Notes under the pieces: model-generated
What the model saw: the letters and a program-made list of their open reading frames with translations, nothing else
Told to the model about the DNA's origin: nothing
The model's database searches: none
Translations under genes and position numbers: made by a program
From: Cinnamomum chago
Taxonomy: Eukaryota; Streptophyta; Magnoliopsida; Laurales; Lauraceae
NCBI GenBank assembly: GCA_038049695.1
Contig: CP142452.1
Span: forward strand, 47,698,501-47,762,500
Reading direction: 5' to 3'
Length of the DNA stretch: 64,000 bases
Shown here: positions 35,513-47,001 of the stretch, in pieces
How positions within the stretch are numbered: position 1 is the first letter of the stretch
How the letters are laid out: every line of letters begins with the position of its first letter

Positions 35513-38500
35513 TGTGAGAACCCGACCCCTAATCTCTTGGATTAGTGTTGTTTTATTTGTGGATTAGTTTCTTTTAGTGGGATTAGTATTTTTTGGGTTG
35601 AGGTTGTGAGGTAGAATGGGTTTTCTTCTAGTTTTGGGCTTTTGAGTGCTTTGGTAGCTTGTGGGTCCCTTTGGGGGTTCCCTTTTCGGCTTTGCATTTT
35701 CTTGTGAGATTTTTCCGATTTGTTTCGTATAGTGTTTTTGGCCCGTTGCATTCATCTTGAGGAATCCTACAACTTTCAAGTTGATCTCGTATCCATTTGA
35801 GAACCCGAAAACCGATTTCTTGGCCTTGAGGGCAAAACAGTCTTTTCACACCAAATCTGTACCCAAAACTCGATATTCTCAAAACCCGCGAAACATATAC
35901 TTTTTGGAAACTAGATATTTCGATGATCATTTCTTCCTTCTTCGTCGAATCCATCCGAGGTCCCGAATTAGATGATTTCAGCCACCCAAGTCCCTTAAGT
36001 TGTGGGACCCAAACCTCACTTGTTTATAAGGGGAACCCATCTCCTTCATTCATTTCATTCACCATTGTTCCAGCTGAACCTAGGGTTTTCCCTTGTGCAA
36101 CTTCTTCTTCTTCTTGCTTCTTCATCTCCAAGCCATACCAATAGTTCATCAATCAAGAAATGGAGACCACCTTCTTATTCCTCATCTTGCAAGCTTCCCA
36201 TTGATACCATTTGTGAAGAGAACCCTCCATCACAAGACTTCCTTTGAGCTTACCTTGTCCATTAGAGGACCTTCCAAGTAAGTGTTCTTCTTCATCTTCT
36301 AGATTTGTAATCTTCTAGCCTTAGAGAAGCTCCACCTTGATTATTGAAAGGTTTCATTGTCATTTCATTGTTTAACCCATTTTAGGGTTGTTTTTGGGGG
36401 TTTTTTTATTGTAGCTTGGAAGTGAGCTTAAGAAGGGATTAGGAGCTTGGTTTGTGAGATTGGAACCCAAGGCAAGTGGTTGATTGGATCGTTTTGATTA
36501 TTAACATGTTTTGTGAGAAAATCTTGATTCATTAATGGTTTTGGTGATCTTAATAGTTGTCTTTAATATGATTAATATTGATTTCAAGATGTGCTTATTG
36601 ATGAGTTATTTCTCCCTTGTAATCTCTTGGAAATGTATGTATCATAGTGTCAAGATTTCAAATGGTTTCACATGAATGAGTTTTCTCCACTTTTGAGATT
36701 TATTGTGAATGGAAAGGATGGAAATGGAGGAACTTGAAATGAGGAGCTCTTTAGCTCATTTTAATGTCTTGGAAACATGTGTTTAAGTCTCCTTATGTAC
36801 AATTCTATGTGATTGATTATATGTTGGAAGGAAAGGAAACAAAAAGGAGAAAAATCAGTGTCCCGGACCTGCTGCACGCCCAGGTCCGATCGATCGGACC
36901 TACAGGCCGATCGATCGGCCTGTCTTTTAACAGTAAGGCTTTTTGGGCCGATCGATCGGACCCTGTACATTTCTGGTACAGAAATTCCAGTGAAATTTGA
37001 TATTGTGTTTTTTTTTGGAAACCTTTGGGCTTTCTATGAGTCCTAGGGGTATATACCTTAGTGTTAAGACCAATTGTACCCTAATCTAAGGTCTCTAAGA
37101 CTAGAGAACTAAAAGAAAGAATGGTGTTGATTAGACACTAATTCTTGGTTTCAGGTGGGACCCTGGCTACCCTTTTTGGACTGTTTGGACCATGTGTGAG
37201 AATGTCTTGAGCCGACGCGCCTCACGGTTGGTTCGGTGGCATCGAAGTCCAATTCATTTCAATCTTGAACGGGATGGAACGACGCGATATCTTCTTTATA
37301 TCTAAACACAAGTCTTTCCCTTGGTTATCGCGAATTCCATTCCTTTCGGTGACTGAATAGGTTGCTCGATGTTTCCGGATTAATTTCATGCCTAGGATGG
37401 ACCGTTGATAATCTTGATTCTTGCTATTGTAACATCTAGAACTACCCATAAGCTCAAGTTAAGATTTTAAAATAGTAAAAGTGCATAAGGAGCCCGGAAT
37501 GTCTTTAAACTCAAGGAGTACCAAGTAATTGTTATAATCGACATACAGGACCCCTATTCACTTAAATAGATCTTGAAACCGATATTTTTACCCGAAATTG
37601 TTATAGTTCATTGTTTCACCTCTTTTCCCGAGATTTGCATTACATGACTTGTTTTCCCGAAAGCATTGGAGTTACTCTAGTAACAGTCATTGTCCCGAAG
37701 TGTATTGCATCACAAAATACGACAGTGTGCCCTTGAGCACCCCGTTTTACCCGTTTATTTATTGTACTTGATTTACTTGTTTCCCCGAAAGCATTGAAGT
37801 TACACTAGTAACAGTTATTTGTCCCGAAATGTATTGCCCGATATGAAGTGACAGTGTGCCCTTGAGCACCCCCGTTTTACCCGTTTATTTACTGTACTTG
37901 ATTTACTTGCATATGTCTCGATTGGTTTTGACCTATGAGTCGGCATCACTAAGCTTGGATACCTTGTCGGTTTGATCCACCGACTTGGAAATCCCTCTCC
38001 CATCCCGCCAGCTGCAGTTTGGATCCCGATACCCGGTTATTGCCGTGGTCCCGTCCCGATACCCGGTTCGCTACCGTGGTCCCGTTCCCGTATATTTATT
38101 ATTGTATATATGATTTACGTTGAGTCTCCTCACCTTGTGTGACTGAGACCAACGTCCCGCTCTTGTCACTTCGGTGATAGAGGACTTAGCTTCTTGTGAT
38201 TGCCATCTTGCCAGTTCCCGATTCCTTGGACACCCGACATGGTTTATATTGCTTACTTGTTTTCAGATAAATGATTCATTGCTTTTATGAAAGTTGTTAT
38301 TTAGATAAGTGTTAATGCTCTCTATTGTAAATTCAGTCACTATTATATCGTTTTATGTCTTTTGCACACGTACATGTTTTACATGAATGCCGGTTGGGTG
38401 AATACCCGTGCTTTTACATATGGTTCTAACGATCGATGGTTTTGCTAGAGTTATATGATTACACATGTTTTAAAATGAATACCCGAGTTATTAAATGTCC

Positions 38501-39664
38501 ATGCTTTGGAATGCGTTTTAAATGACACTCGTTTTGTTAGATCCCGATGTTTATACATGTTTTAAGTGAATACCCGAATTGCTAAACATTCGTGCTTTGT
38601 TTTAAATGACACTTGTTCTGCCAGATCACTATGTTTATACCGGTTTCAAATGAATACCCGATTTGTTAAATATCCCTGTTTTGAAATATGTTTTAAATGA
38701 CACGTGTTTTGTCAGGTTTCTATGTTTATACCTGTTTCAAATGATTACCCGAGCTATTTAACATCCATGCTTAAGAATATGTTTTAAATGACACGCGTTT
38801 TGCCAGATCCCTATGTTATACCTATTTTAAAGGAATGCCCGATCTGTTGAAGATCCATGCTTTGAAATATGTTTAAATGAACGTGGTTTTGCCAAACTTC
38901 CATATTCATACATGTTTTCCACGAACACCCGATTGTCAAATATCTATGCTTTTATAGATGATGTAAATGAACATATGCTTTATTAGATCTTCCTGTTTTA
39001 ACCATGTTTGAAAAGAATACATGTTTTGTCCGAGATTCCTGAGTTTTCACCCGTTTAATTATATGCAGCATTTTGAGCAAATAACATGATTTATCATTTG
39101 TATTATTATTCGCTATATTGTGTTCTTTTCATCCACCTGCCAGACCGTCGTGTCTGACCCACTACTTTTGGTACTCAGGTTCAGATTTCTTCATCCCGAG
39201 TTGAGTGTTTTGTTGGCTGTGGAGCCATGCCTTGCAGGTTGTTTTGTCGGCTATGTCATGTAGACATTGAGCTTGACATCGGAGCTACGTCACATTTGGG
39301 TAGTAGTTTATAGCTTATTGTTGTATGGCTTTTATTAGCCTTTTTCTTGGGATTCTTAATTAATGTACATTGATAATTGTAACTTGGACATATTTGGGAA
39401 TGTAATATCCTGTTACCGTCAGCTCTGTAATTTATTGTGATAGTTACTCCAGTCTGATATGATTCTTGATATAATAGCTATGTGCTAAAGGTTGAGTGCG
39501 ACGCGGAATCCGATGGCCACGAACTTCGGGTCGCAACGCCACAAATGCTTCCGCAAAATATTCAGAATATGTTGTCTTCACACACGCGGATCTTAGGAGA
39601 AGTAAAATACATTTATGCTTAATCCCATCTCCCGCCCCCGAGGTTTCGGTTTGGGGGCGTGACA
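35513..39664 (+). mobile_element. Solo LTR, family B (B2)
   Basis: TGTGAGAACCCGACCCC... to ...GGGGGCGTGACA, 4152 bp, flanked by CTATG (35508-35512 and 39665-39669), inserted in LTR-A2. It is colinear with LTR-B1. It carries three CGATCGATCG palindromes at 36886-36965 and the degenerate repeat array at 38360-39060. No coding sequence is present. Confidence 0.88.
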
Positions 39665-39821
39665 CTATGTCCAAGATTAAAACTAATTACTTCTAACCCA
39701 ACGACAACTAAACCCACTTAGGACTAAACTCATACTAATCGAATTGGTCTGGGTCGAGGTCTAACAAAGAACTTCTCTTATTCTTCAAGAATCTTCAAGT
39801 TCTCTTTCTTCTTCTCCTTCC

Positions 39822-41639
39822 ATGGCTTCAAGTAAGTTTTCTTCCTTCACAAGAAACTCCATGTCGAAGTAAAAAAACTCTTTTCTTTTCTTTTCTTTTC
39901 TTTCCTTTCTTCTTACTTTTTTTTTTTACCTTTTTTTTTCTTTTCTCTCTTTTTTTACACGTGCTCTTTCTACTCTCTTTTTTTTGCTCATGGTTTTTCT
40001 TCCCCTTTTTTTTGCACTTTTTTTTGGCGCTAAAAGGTGGGCTTCTCTCAAGGCGTTGTTGGAGCGCCTTGGAGCAGGGTGAAGCGTTTTGGAGGTTTGC
40101 AGGATGGGAGGAATGCATGGGATTTTTACAGTGCGGAGGACACTGCCGCCATGATTTCCTATCCTGAGTTGCCCACTTTCGGGACTGCTGGCTTTACGAA
40201 ATGGTTCGTAGAGAGCTTTTTGGTGTACGACGGGCTTTCCAAGAAGGAGCTCGATGTCAAGCGATTTTCTGGGAAGGTTCTTGGCAGATTAGATGGAGTC
40301 CGACGAGAGGAAGTTCCGGCTTTCCTTTTTGGAGAGAAGCACAAGATAGGCTTTCTCGGTGAACAGGATGTCATCAGCTCAGGAACTGTATAAGAGATAC
40401 CTGGTGAGGTCTTGAAATAGCTAGAAGAGGAGGAGGCCGAGATCGACCCTTGGATGCAAGTGGAACGAACGAAGGCTTCCTTGGAGTCCACTGGGAGAAG
40501 CAGACCATCTGGCGAGGAGTCAAGCGATGGTCCTGACTTTGTTGATGGAGCGGGTACTTTAAGCAAACTGGCCCATAGAAGTAAGAGGAAGAGAGGGCAG
40601 TGCCGTAATAAGAGATGACACGATGACTCTCCTGATTCAGAAGTCCCTCCCGCCATTGCTGAAGAGATGTCAGGGGACGCTGACATACCTTTTTTATTTT
40701 GTTTTGCTGGCAGGTTGTGAAGTAACAGGAGAAGTTCCCCTATCTTTCTCAGGGCCAAAGCAGGGGATGCGTGCAGTTGATCCAGGAGTAAAGACTTCTT
40801 CTTCCAGTTTCAATGCGGCAGAGATGAAATCTTCTGAGGAGATTCCTTCGCCAGTGTCTCCGATTAGAAAGAGTTTGATGATCGCTCCTCCAACAGGGCA
40901 TGACACGGGCAGTCGATCGATGGAGAGGGGTGAGCCTTCATCCGGGTATGCGAAGAAAGTGTTAAAGAGCGTTTTGAGCTCATGGGTCAAAACTCTTTCT
41001 TCTGGCCATTTGGAAGCTGGCTTTGGCATGATCAAGCATGTACAAGACATCCTTGCTGATAGCGAAGAGGTCGATCTGGACATTGCACGTGAGAAGGCTT
41101 TTGTTGATGAAGTCATAGCTCTAGGCAACAAGTGGAATGAGACCAAGAGCTTCGTAAGTGGTGACTTTTTCAATGAAATGTTTTTGAAGCCTTCTGGCGA
41201 GGTCAAGTCTGAACTAAACGAGATCTTGCGGACTCAGAAGCAATTCGTTCGGGAGAGGAATGTTACCGAGTTGGCGATCATTGAGCTAATAGCACACATG
41301 TGCTGTCTTGACAAGGAGGTCGTTGAAGCCAGGCAGCGTCTCAAGTTGTTGGAGGAACAAGCTGCTGCCAAATGGGCTGCCATTATGGAAGATCGTGCTA
41401 GAGAAGGGACTCTGATTTGTCAAGTCGAGGAGGCTGAGAGTAATCTCTAAAGGAAGACTCAAGAGTATAAGCAATGGCAGATTCTTTGGGAAGAACTTCC
41501 CCGTGCTGCAGATGGGTCGTGGCGTTCTGCCGCATTTTATGGAAAGATTTTGAAGAAGCGTGGCCTGGAAGCTTTAGAGGCTAAGGCCAAGAGTCTGCTT
41601 GAGGAGTTGAATCTTTGGTTGAATACCATATTAGACTAA
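39822..41639 (+). pseudogene. C3 antisense gene (coiled-coil protein), decayed
   Basis: This lies on the strand opposite to C3 pol, between pol and the 3' LTR, as extra ORFs do in Grande/Retand-type Tat elements. The first exon begins ATGGCTTCAA at 39822 with a GTAAGT donor, as in C2. A frame from about 40037 to 40393 reads FTKWFVESFLVYDGLSKKEL and has no clear counterpart in C2. The last exon (40724-41639) follows a TTTGCTGGCAG acceptor and encodes a Ser/Pro-rich stretch, then a long helical, probably coiled-coil region (VLSSWVKTLSSGHLEAG...KQFVRERN...) matching C2. It has several stops, including TAA at 41448 where C2 has Asn. The function is unknown. Confidence 0.65.
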
Positions 41640-41837
41640 GCTCCTGATTTGTAATAAACTCCTTTTTCTTCTTCTCTCTTGGTACCTCCATGTAAAAAAA
41701 ACATTTTTGGTACTTTATATACCTTTTACTCAAATTCTCTTTTTGATGAAAATAAGCAAAAGTTAGTTGAGAGTGTTTGTTTGAAAATTTGACCAAAAGG
41801 TTGTCATTTTGTGAAAATCCTTTCGTCAAAGGGTTGT

Positions 41838-42520
41838 TTTTGGGCATGAAAGCCAAATTTTGTGGCGAAAGCATGGTTTTTTATAGTTTGAAAACTAGAT
41901 TTTGAGATGGCATGGGAGCCGAATGTTGTGGCGTAAGAGCCAAAATTTGTTTGTGGCATGGTTGCCAATGTTTTTGAGATTGCATGAAAGCTGAATTTTT
42001 TGAGATGGCATAAAAGCCGAATTTTTGAGATGGCATGAAAGCCGATTTTTTGAGATGGCATGAAAGCCGGTTTTTTGAATTGGCATGAGAGCCATGTTTT
42101 GTGGCATAGGAGCCGATTTTTTAATTGGCATGAGTGCCGGGTTTTGTGGCATAGGAGCCGATTTTGTTTGCTGGTGTGAAAGTCAAAATTTTGGGATGGC
42201 ATGGAAGCCGGAATTTGAGATGGCATGAAAGCTGAATTTTGAAGTGGCATGGAAGCCGAAAATTATTTTTTTGGCATGGAATCCGAGATTTTTGTTTGTG
42301 GGCGTGAAAGCTAGATTTTTTGAAAAATCAAGTTTTGTTTTGTTGGCATGAAAGCCAAATTTTAGATTTTTGGCTCAAAGCCAGGTTTTTGGATTTTTTG
42401 GCATAAAAGCTGAAATTTTTTTTTGGCATGAAAGCCGATTTTGTTTTTGGTGTAAAAGCCAGATTTTGGTTTTGGCGTAGAAGCCGATTTTGGTGCGTGG
42501 AAGCCAAGTTTTGGTTTTCA
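41838..42520 (+). repeat. C3 minisatellite 1 (GGCATGAAAGCCGATTTTT type)
   Basis: More than 20 degenerate units of 20-30 bp contain GGC-ATGAAA-GCC, each able to form a small hairpin. It lies between the end of the antisense gene and pol; C2 has the same array at 60636-61140. The minus-strand frames rich in Met-Pro-Ser-Gln come from the repeat and are not genes. Confidence 0.8.
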
Positions 42521-42524
42521 AAAT

Positions 42525-42990
42525 GCAAGTATCGACTAAAAGTCACCTTCCTACTGAATGGTATTGCAAGTATCGATGGAATGTTGCCTCCTTGATCATT
42601 CGGTTTGCGAGTATCGATGGAATGTTGCCACCTCGCGAATTGGGGTGCAAGTATCTACTAAACGTCCCTTCCTTGCTTTTTCAAAAATTTGATTTTGCGG
42701 GTATTGACTGAATGTTGCTTCCCCACAATTTTTGAAACTTAAGTTTTTTTTTTTTTAAATTTGGGTTATGGATATCAACTGGAATGTTGCGTCTCCATGA
42801 TTTTTTGAAGTTTGAAAATTTGGGTTGTGGATATCAATTGGTATGCTGCTTCTCCATAATTTTTTGAAAATTTGCAAGTATTGACAAGGTGTCGTTTCCT
42901 TACGGTTTTGAAGTTTTGGAAGTATCGAATGGGGTTTGCATCCTTCCAATTTTTGGGTTTTGTGAGTATCGACTAAGCGTCGCTTCCCCG
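42525..42990 (+). repeat. C3 minisatellite 2 (AAGTATCGA...GAATGTTGCCTCC type)
   Basis: Units of about 40-60 bp contain AAGTATCGATGGAATGTTGCC or close variants. The array follows minisatellite 1 directly and is also present in C2 (61155-61565). Confidence 0.75.
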
Positions 42991-43360
42991 CGGTTTCTTA
43001 AAAACCATTTTTTTGTTTAAAGACACGAGGGTCGTAAATTTTGACTTAAAGCCGTTTTTGGTTGTAAAAGTCGGGGTGGACTAGGATGGAGATTCCAGAG
43101 TCCTGACTTTTGTTTCAAACCGTGAATTTTGGGTTCAGGATTCAAAAGTTTTGGTCAAGTCCGGGAAGAGGCTCCTAAACTTGGATTTTTGGATTTTTTT
43201 TTTGGAAAAATGAAACTATGAAAGTAAGCATTGTTTTGAGAGTTTTTTTGGGATTTTCAACATAAGGATGAAAATTCTAAAAGGAGTGGGTTTGACGAGC
43301 AAGTACCTGGGAATAGGCTTTGACCGTGCAGGCATTGCTCTGACTCAGTGGCGTTAGTCT

Positions 43361-44217
43361 TTAAGGGTAGTACCGCTTCAAGAACTTGCCGTTGATGGGC
43401 AGCATGCATCTGTCACCTTCCATGTCTAGGAGAGCATATGCGCCGTTGGAGAAGACTTTGTCGATGACGAAGGGTCCCTCCCATTTTGATTCGAATTTCC
43501 CTTTGGATTTGTGGGCGAAAACCATTGACCCTTTTACTGCAAGAACCAAGTCACCCTTTTTATAGGCGCGTTGATTGACCTTTTTGTCGAAAGATCCTAC
43601 CATACGTGCTTGGTATAGCTCAATGCTTTGTAGAGTTTCAAGCCGTCTTTCATCGAGATTATCCAACTCTTGGAGTCTCAATTTAACATTGCTTTCTTGC
43701 ATCATGACATTTTGCAAAGATACCCTCAAGGAAGGAATTTATACTTCCAAAGGGACAATAGCTTCGCATCCATACACCAAAGAGAATGGTGTGCTATGGG
43801 TTGGTCCTCGAACGGTGATTCGATAAGCCAACAAAGCTTTAGGTAGTTTGTCACCCCAATCTCTTTTGTGACTAGAGACCATTTTCTTGAGAATTTTGCA
43901 GAGTGTCTTGTTGAAGGCTTTTGCTAGTCCGTTCGCTGCTGGATTGTATGGAGTCGAAGGACAACTTTGGATTTTGTACTTTTCACAGAACCTGTAGAAT
44001 CTGTGATCCTGGAATTGCGGTCCGTTATCATGGACGAATCTTTTAGGTATGCCAAAGTGACAAATAATGTTGGTGCGCAAGAATTGAAGAACTGATGAGG
44101 TCTTCATTTCGCTGAGCGCAAATGCTTCTGACCACTTGGAGAATTAATCTGTAGTAGTGAAGATGAAGCGATGACCTTTGCTTGATGGGGGAGATATATG
44201 ACCTATGATGTCCATAC
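43361..44217 (-). pseudogene. C3 integrase, C-terminal two-thirds
   Basis: This contains FIFTTTD, then HDNGPQFQDHRF (second catalytic Asp) and NPAANGLAKAFNK, where the catalytic Glu present in C2 (GLAEAF) is Lys. The GPFV motif of the Ty3/gypsy integrase C-terminus follows (KWEGPFVIDK). Stops replace Gln near 43739 and Tyr near 44144. Solo LTR-D3 splits the gene after MDIIG. Integrase would insert the cDNA; this copy cannot. Confidence 0.8.
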
Positions 44218-45763
44218 TGTTAGGGATTTTGTATTTGCAATTTGATGGATGCATTAACATATTCACATCATTTGGATTTACACTCATGCATTGTTTTAGA
44301 AAATCATGAAATCTTGTTTTATACATGCATTGTTTTTAAAGAGTTTTTAGAAATCAAGCTAGCCTTTGTTTTTAAAGTTTCAAATCATTTTAGGATCCTT
44401 GTGTTTCATGTTTTTAAACTTCTTAGAATGACTTAAAACATGTTATTCAAGCTTGATTTAGTGGCCAAAAAGTTCCCCAAAGAAATACCTTCAAATTTGT
44501 AAAAATTGGATTTTTGGTCAACAGGGCAGTCACCCGGCAGTGTCGCCGGTCGACCGAGACATGTATCTCGGTCGACCGAGGACACTGCTGCTTGACTGCA
44601 CCTGAAGCTCCAACGGTCACTTTTTTGACCGTTGTGTGTTCATGGTCGACCGAGGCCTGTTTCTAGGTCGACCGAGAGAGTAGCCGTTGGACTGTTTTTT
44701 GCTATAAAGTCCATTCATTTCCAACCTTTTTGAAGGCTTGATACATGAACTTTTGAGACCATTTTGGAGCCAAGGAAAGGGGAAGAAGTTGGAAAGGCTA
44801 GAGGGCTATTTGGAAATCAAATGCTTGACTTTTTAAAAGGTACATCTTTATAGTTATTTTGATTTCCATTCAAATTAGAATCTATGCATGTTTAAATCTT
44901 TGTATTTTCTTTTATGCATGATTTCTAGTTTGTAAAGAGATGTTTAGCAAACTCAAATCAACTTTGGTAAATTAGTTTGGTTTGCAAACTCTCTTATTCT
45001 AATCACATGTGTTCTTAGACTTTAACATTCATACAACTTGTTTATTTCATTTCTTCAAAGTTGTTTGAATCTTTTATGTGATTAGTTTTCTCTTCAATCA
45101 TCATTTTATAAGCCTTGATTTTAAAATGCATCATGCATTCATTTAAGAGCTTCATTGTTGAATTTGATTGAAGAAAAGCATTCATACACTTGTGCACACA
45201 CTTTAACTTGTTTTAGTGTATGTTTGTAATTTGAATTAAACTTTCATATTAGCCTATGTAGAGGCAATTCAATTGAGCTTAAATTGTATCTCTTGGAGTG
45301 TTCTTTTGTGAAACACCTTCTTTGAGAAATCTCTCATTTGTAAAGGTTATTGCTTAGCCTAAGAAAAACATCTTGTAAGGTTATTGCTTAGCCTAAGAAA
45401 AGCATCTTGTAAAGGTTATTGCTTAGCCTATAAAAGCACATTGAGAAGTTGTTGTTTAGCCTAGAAAAACATCATTGTAAGGGTTATTGCTTAGCCTAGT
45501 AAAAAGCATAAATAGTGGAAATCCGGTGGGGTGATTAGCTCACAAGCCGGTAGTGGATGTAGGCATTGAGGCCGAACCACTATAAATCTTTGTGTAGTGG
45601 TGTTTGCTTGTGGTGATTTATTTATTAGCTTCCGCATTTTGATTGTTTATCATCACATGTGACTAGTTTGTGTTAAGAAGTTAAAATTGGTCTAAATTGG
45701 TCACAATTGTAGCTCACCCTATTCACCCCCCCCCCTCTAGGGTTAGGATCCCAAGGACTTTCA
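44218..45763 (+). mobile_element. Solo LTR, family D (D3)
   Basis: TGTTAGGGATTTTG... to ...AAGGACTTTCA, 1546 bp, flanked by CATAC (44213-44217 and 45764-45768), inserted in C3 integrase; the empty site is at 62781-62785 in C2. It has five copies of a ~34-bp AAGGTTATTGCTTAGCCTA repeat at 45345-45505 and the C-run plus TCTAGGGTT near the end. Confidence 0.88.
44545..44709 (+). promoter_or_regulatory. LTR-D3 promoter: GTCGAC palindromes, MSA motif, TATA box
   Basis: Two exact and two variant CGGTCGACCG copies occur. TCCAACGGTCA (44609-44619) fits the mitosis-specific activator consensus YCYAACGGYYA exactly, with an inverted TGACCGTTG at 44626-44634 and CCGTTGG at 44684. TATAAAG follows at 44703. 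Confidence 0.65.
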
Positions 45764-45768
45764 CATAC

Positions 45769-46150
45769 CCCAGGCTTCGAAAGGCCATGAGATCACTGTG
45801 GGATGTAGCCATTCCAAAGGCTTGTGGACATAATGTCTATGAATTTGGCATTGTTGATAGCGTTTAGCAAATTATATTGTGTCCGCTACCATGGTAGGCC
45901 AATAATAACCTAACATTTTTATTTGATCATAGAGCTTAGGACCAGCTTGATGAGTTCCACAAAGGCCAGCATGTACTTCTTTGAGAGTTTCCTTGGCTTC
46001 TTGTTGTGACAAGCAACGTAGAAGTACTCCGTTGAAGGATTTTCTGTAAAGCATTTTTGAAGGAATATCCAAACGAAAGTTTGAGGCTTGTCTTTGAAGG
46101 CTTACCCGCTCTTTTGGATCTGCAGTTAGGATTCCGAACGTAATGTAATC
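45769..46150 (-). pseudogene. C3 integrase, zinc-binding N-terminus
   Basis: VLLRCLSQQEAKETLKEVHA leads into the H-x6-H part (HAGLCGTHQAG). The CxxC part is damaged: the frame reads stop-FAKRYQQCQ where C2 has FAKHCQQCQ, so a Cys ligand is lost and TAA replaces CAA near 45872. Confidence 0.75.
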
Positions 46151-47001
46151 AATGAATGGATCCCTCCAGTCGCCAATCGGAGGTTTGAGGATGGACATCT
46201 GACTTCCAACCACTTGATGGCATTCAGCAACTGCTTGGTGTGTGTTAAGAGGAGGGATAATCCTTCTTTGACACACTGTGATTTGCAAGTTTTTCCCCTT
46301 TTGGATTCCCATAGATGTGGCGAGTCCGGCCAGGGCATCTGCACAGATGTTTTCACCTCTGAGGATGTGGGTGATGTGACAGATGTCAAACTTTTACCGA
46401 AGTGATTGTGCCTTGTTGTAGTAAGGCAACAGATCAGGCTTGTTGACTTCAAATTCCTGATTCATCTGGTTGGCGATCAGTTAAGAGTCCCCAAAAGCTT
46501 CCAGCATGGTGATGCTAGAATCGAGGGCGAATTCCAATCCTACAATCAGGGCTTGATACTCAGCTGCGCTGTTTGAAAATGGTTCCATTAGTGAGAAATC
46601 GTGTGGAATCATGTATTTGTCGGGACTGACAAAGAGTATACCAATTCCCGATATTTGCTTTCCTTTTTCATTTGTCCTGGTTGCGCCGTAAAAGTACATG
46701 TCCCAGGAAGCATTTGGTAAGGAAGTTTCCACATTGTAGGCAAATTCGTTTGGGAGATCACCCCTTAGTGGAGAATCTTTAGGGAATGGGTGTTCTGCAA
46801 GAAAGTTTGCTAGAGCTTGGCCTTTGATTGTCTTTTGTGGTACATACCTAATATCGAATTGCGACAGAAGGATGAACCATTTTTCCAATCGGCCATTAAG
46901 AGAACCGGCTTTTGTGACAAGGACCTTTAAGAGATTGATACTCGAAATCAGGTATACTGTGTTGGACAGCAGATAGTGACGCAGCTTTTGTACGGCGAAC
47001 A
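46151..47001 (-). pseudogene. C3 RNase H region (two domains), decayed
   Basis: The part nearest RT ends with LSQFDIRYVPQKTIKGQALA, typical of the Ty3/gypsy RNase H. A second, archaeal-type RNase H follows (MYFYGATRTNEKG...GIGILFVSP...AAEYQALIVGLE), as is characteristic of Tat elements. The first catalytic Asp (MYFDGA in C2) is Tyr here. TAA replaces Gln near 46481. The second domain would remove RNA from the RNA/DNA hybrid. Confidence 0.75.

Larger units (their letters stand above)
32807..39766 (-). mobile_element. Solo LTR, family A (A2), containing LTR-B2
   Basis: Plus-strand ends are TGTTGCGACC and GGTCTAACA, with exact duplications AAGAA (32802-32806 and 39767-39771). Without nested LTR-B2 it is about 2803 bp, close to the 2777 bp of A3. 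It carries the CGCTCGAGCG cluster at 34190-34400. It is inserted in the 5' UTR of the C3 antisense gene; the uninterrupted sequence can be seen in C2 near 58136-58155. Confidence 0.85.
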
